A stretch of 5,876 bases of DNA from Verrucomicrobiota bacterium. Lineage in GTDB: Bacteria; Verrucomicrobiota; Lentisphaeria; Oligosphaerales; JAFGRS01. The DNA lies in assembly GCA_019136035.1 (NCBI GenBank), contig JAGVUW010000397.1, forward strand, positions 1 to 5,876, given 5' to 3'. Below the pieces are notes generated by a model, which searched no databases, had not been told where the DNA came from, and was given only the letters and a program-made list of their open reading frames with translations. Shown piece by piece: positions 4,479 through 5,876 of the stretch. The position numbers and the translations under genes were made by a program. The stretch's first letter is position 1. Each line of letters begins with the position of its first letter.

Positions 4479-5777
4479 ATGGGTAAGCAGGTGCCGGCCG
4501 GGACCTTCCTCAATCCGCCGCAGGTCTTCACCATCACAGAAGACGGCTACCAGCCGCCCGAGTCGCGCCGATTCGAGGGCATCCCGAGCGTCGCGGTCAG
4601 CCCGGGCGGGCGGCTGTGGGCGACCTGGTATGCCGGCCCGACGCCCGGCGAAGACCCGAATAACTACGTCGTCCTGGCGACGAGCGGTGACCGCGGTGCG
4701 ACCTGGTCCGAGGTCTTCATTGTCGACCCCGACGGCCCGGGCCCGGTGCGCGCCTTCGACCCCGAGATCTGGGTCGATCCACAGGGCCGGCTTTGGCTGT
4801 TCTGGGCTCAGCACGCCGAGCAGAACCGCCTCAGCCCGCACGCCGGCGTCTGGGCCATGGTCAACGCGACTCCCGAGGACCCGTCCGGCGAGTGGACCGC
4901 CCCGCGGCGACTGACCGAGGGCATCATGATGTGCAAGCCGACGGTGCTGGCGAGCGGCCGCTGGCTGCTCCCGGCCTCGACCTGGCGCGCCACCGACTAC
5001 AGCGCCCGGGCCGTCGCCTCGGACGACGCCGGGCGGTCCTTTGAGGTCATCGGAGCCTGCCAGGTGCCGGTCGAGGACCGCTCCTTCGACGAGCACATGA
5101 TCGTCGAACGCCGCGACGGGGCGCTGTGGATGCTGATCCGCACCAGGTACGGCATCGGCCAGAGCCTCTCGAACGACGGGGGGCGCACCTGGAGCGTCTG
5201 CGCCCCGTCGGCCATCGCCCATACCTCGTCGCGGTTCTTCATCCGGCGCCTCGGGTCCGGCGCCCTGCTTCTGGTCAAGCATGGCCCCATCGATCAGCCC
5301 ACCGGCCGCAGCCACCTCACCGCCTACGTCTCCGACGACGACGGCGTCACCTGGAGCGGCGGGCTGCTCCTCGACGAGCGCACGGCGGTGTCCTACCCAA
5401 GCGGCCAGGAGACCGCCGACGGCACGATCTACATCGCCTACGACTACTCGCGCACGGGCTCCCGGGCCATCCATATGGCCGTGTTCACCGAGGCCGACGT
5501 GCGGGCCGGCCGGCCGGTCTCGGCGGAATGCCGCCGACCGCCCCGGCGTGAACTCCGGCCTCACGGTCGCAGCAGTCCGGCAGGTAGGTCCACGGCGCCG
5601 CCCGTGGACCTCCCGGGCGACGGCCACGGCGACCGGAATGCGACTGGCGGGGTGCACCGCCGGAGGGAAGACGGCACGACATCCCTCGCCATGGGCGCTG
5701 GAGGGCGAGTGGCCACAGACGCGAACGCGTCCACGAGCCGGGGCGGAGTTGGAGGCACGCGACGTGGTGTTTCCTAA
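4479..5777 (+). CDS. Sialidase-like (BNR/Asp-box) beta-propeller protein with repeat-derived C-terminus
   Basis: A 432-residue open frame; residues 1-349 are the recognisable domain. Seen: an FEGIPS motif (32-37) in the place of the (F/Y)RIP motif and four Asp boxes: SGDRGATW (69-76), SDDAGRSF (181-188, Trp replaced by Phe), SNDGGRTW (231-238), SDDDGVTW (285-292). Other sialidase-like stretches are DEHMIVERRDGALWMLIRTR (204-223) and SYPSGQETADGTIYIAYDYSR (305-325), with a candidate Arg and Tyr of the active site. Known: this is the six-bladed propeller of the sialidase/neuraminidase superfamily (BNR_2); many environmental members have unknown glycosidic substrates. No signal peptide is visible, so it is probably cytoplasmic. 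Start: AGGAG (4466-4470) is 8 nt from ATG 4479 but only 2 nt from ATG 4473, so 4479 is preferred. Oddity: after VSAE (347-350) the frame runs through an Arg/Pro-rich tail, a 10-bp hairpin and repeat copy 3 before TAA. The ancestral stop is probably lost or frameshifted; a TGA in another frame stands at 5549-5551. Confidence 0.85.
   Translation: MGKQVPAGTFLNPPQVFTITEDGYQPPESRRFEGIPSVAVSPGGRLWATWYAGPTPGEDPNNYVVLATSGDRGATWSEVFIVDPDGPGPVRAFDPEIWVDPQGRLWLFWAQHAEQNRLSPHAGVWAMVNATPEDPSGEWTAPRRLTEGIMMCKPTVLASGRWLLPASTWRATDYSARAVASDDAGRSFEVIGACQVPVEDRSFDEHMIVERRDGALWMLIRTRYGIGQSLSNDGGRTWSVCAPSAIAHTSSRFFIRRLGSGALLLVKHGPIDQPTGRSHLTAYVSDDDGVTWSGGLLLDERTAVSYPSGQETADGTIYIAYDYSRTGSRAIHMAVFTEADVRAGRPVSAECRRPPRRELRPHGRSSPAGRSTAPPVDLPGDGHGDRNATGGVHRRREDGTTSLAMGAGGRVATDANASTSRGGVGGTRRGVS
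5586..5611 (+). terminator. Perfect 10-bp hairpin inside the sialidase frame's tail
   Basis: AGGTCCACGG (5586-5595) and CCGTGGACCT (5602-5611) pair perfectly around a 6-nt loop. It would be a normal terminator position 34 nt after the out-of-frame TGA at 5549-5551, but lies inside the present open frame. No T-run follows. Confidence 0.5.
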
Positions 5778-5782
5778 GAGCC
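5678..5782 (+). repeat. Dispersed repeat, copy 3 (about 105 nt)
   Basis: From GACATCC (5678) to GAGCC (5778-5782), the same length as copy 1. It carries both hairpins: CTCGCC (5685-5690) with GGCGAG (5704-5709), and GACGCG (5718-5723) with CGCGTC (5726-5731). It overlaps the end of the sialidase frame and finishes 23 nt before the start codon of the next gene, so it forms much of that gene's leader region. Compared with copy 2 it has one fewer base in the right half. Confidence 0.75.
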
Positions 5783-5805
5783 GAAGCAGAGGAGCGAGGC
5801 ATCCC

Positions 5806-5876
5806 ATGCAGCACGTCACACTCTCAATGGCCCTGGCGGGGCTGGCCCTGTTCAGCCCGGCGGCGGCCCTGGCGCA
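5806..5876 (+). CDS. Secreted or periplasmic protein, N-terminal fragment (signal peptide only)
   Basis: Only 23 codons are in the window: MQHVTLSMALAGLALFSPAA followed by ALA. This is a short polar start, a hydrophobic core (MALAGLALF) and an A-L-A cleavage motif, i.e. a Sec signal peptide. The function cannot be read from this. AGAGGAG (5788-5794) precedes the ATG with an 11-nt gap, a slightly long but acceptable ribosome binding site. The leader directly abuts repeat copy 3. Confidence 0.6.
   Translation, partial: MQHVTLSMALAGLALFSPAAALA

Noticed and set aside
424..5782. The repeat as a coding exon for an RLVDA-F/P-ASV peptide on the minus strand
   Set aside because: The three copies share this reading, but copy 3 has an in-frame TAG and a one-base length change, and substitutions include non-synonymous ones (CCC/TTC, TTG/CCC). 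The stem is kept instead.
4464..5819. Minus-strand open frame (451 codons) opposite the sialidase-like gene
   Set aside because: Composition is Arg/Gly/Ala/Val-rich with no motif, while the plus strand shows four Asp boxes and a ribosome binding site.
1..5876. CRISPR array or tRNA/rRNA genes
   Set aside because: The three repeat copies are far apart and not regularly spaced, and no cloverleaf or rRNA-like segment was recognised by eye.

Overview
The window is GC-rich DNA from a diderm (Gram-negative-type) bacterium. An outer-membrane beta-barrel protein with a signal peptide and a C-terminal phenylalanine shows the outer membrane. The mix of a URO-D-superfamily decarboxylase/methyltransferase, a leaderless sialidase-like protein, a TorF/Gcw_chp-like porin and a HEAT-repeat nuclease fits an environmental lineage such as Planctomycetota/PVC or a neighbouring phylum. 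The phylum is an inference from gene content, not a sequence match.

Layout from left to right. (1) Positions 2-367, plus strand: C-terminal part of a URO-D family protein. (2) Positions 368-641: convergent intergenic region with one copy of a ~105-nt dispersed repeat (424-528), a short 10/9-nt tandem repeat (584-628) and a perfect hairpin just after the next gene's stop. (3) Positions 642-1646, minus: class I SAM-dependent methyltransferase of the cyclopropane-fatty-acid-synthase type, with its own promoter and a good ribosome binding site. (4) Positions 1756-1786: strong intrinsic terminator ending the next gene. (5) Positions 1823-2593, minus: signal-peptide beta-barrel porin-like protein. 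(6) Positions 2864-3820, minus: protein with HEAT-like repeats, a four-cysteine zinc knuckle and a PD-(D/E)XK nuclease domain, driven by a clear AT-rich promoter near 3914-3942. (7) Positions 3821-4478: a 658-nt region holding a second repeat copy (4000-4073), a candidate small His/Cys-rich reading frame on the minus strand (3923-4285) and two divergent promoter candidates. (8) Positions 4479-5777, plus: sialidase-like beta-propeller whose last ~80 codons run through a 10-bp hairpin and a third repeat copy. (9) Positions 5806-5876, plus: the first 23 codons of a secreted protein, cut by the window edge.

The genes do not form an obvious operon or pathway. Each minus-strand gene has its own promoter-like sequence, and the methyltransferase and porin are separated by a terminator. 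What links the region is the dispersed repeat: three copies within 5.4 kb, all in the same orientation, all near gene ends, with a conserved small hairpin. In two places (the 3' end of the sialidase frame and the 3' end of the small minus-strand frame) reading frames run into the repeat, suggesting that the element lands beside genes and changes their ends. The least-described protein is the HEAT-zinc-nuclease fusion. I see no tRNA, rRNA, CRISPR array or transposase gene.
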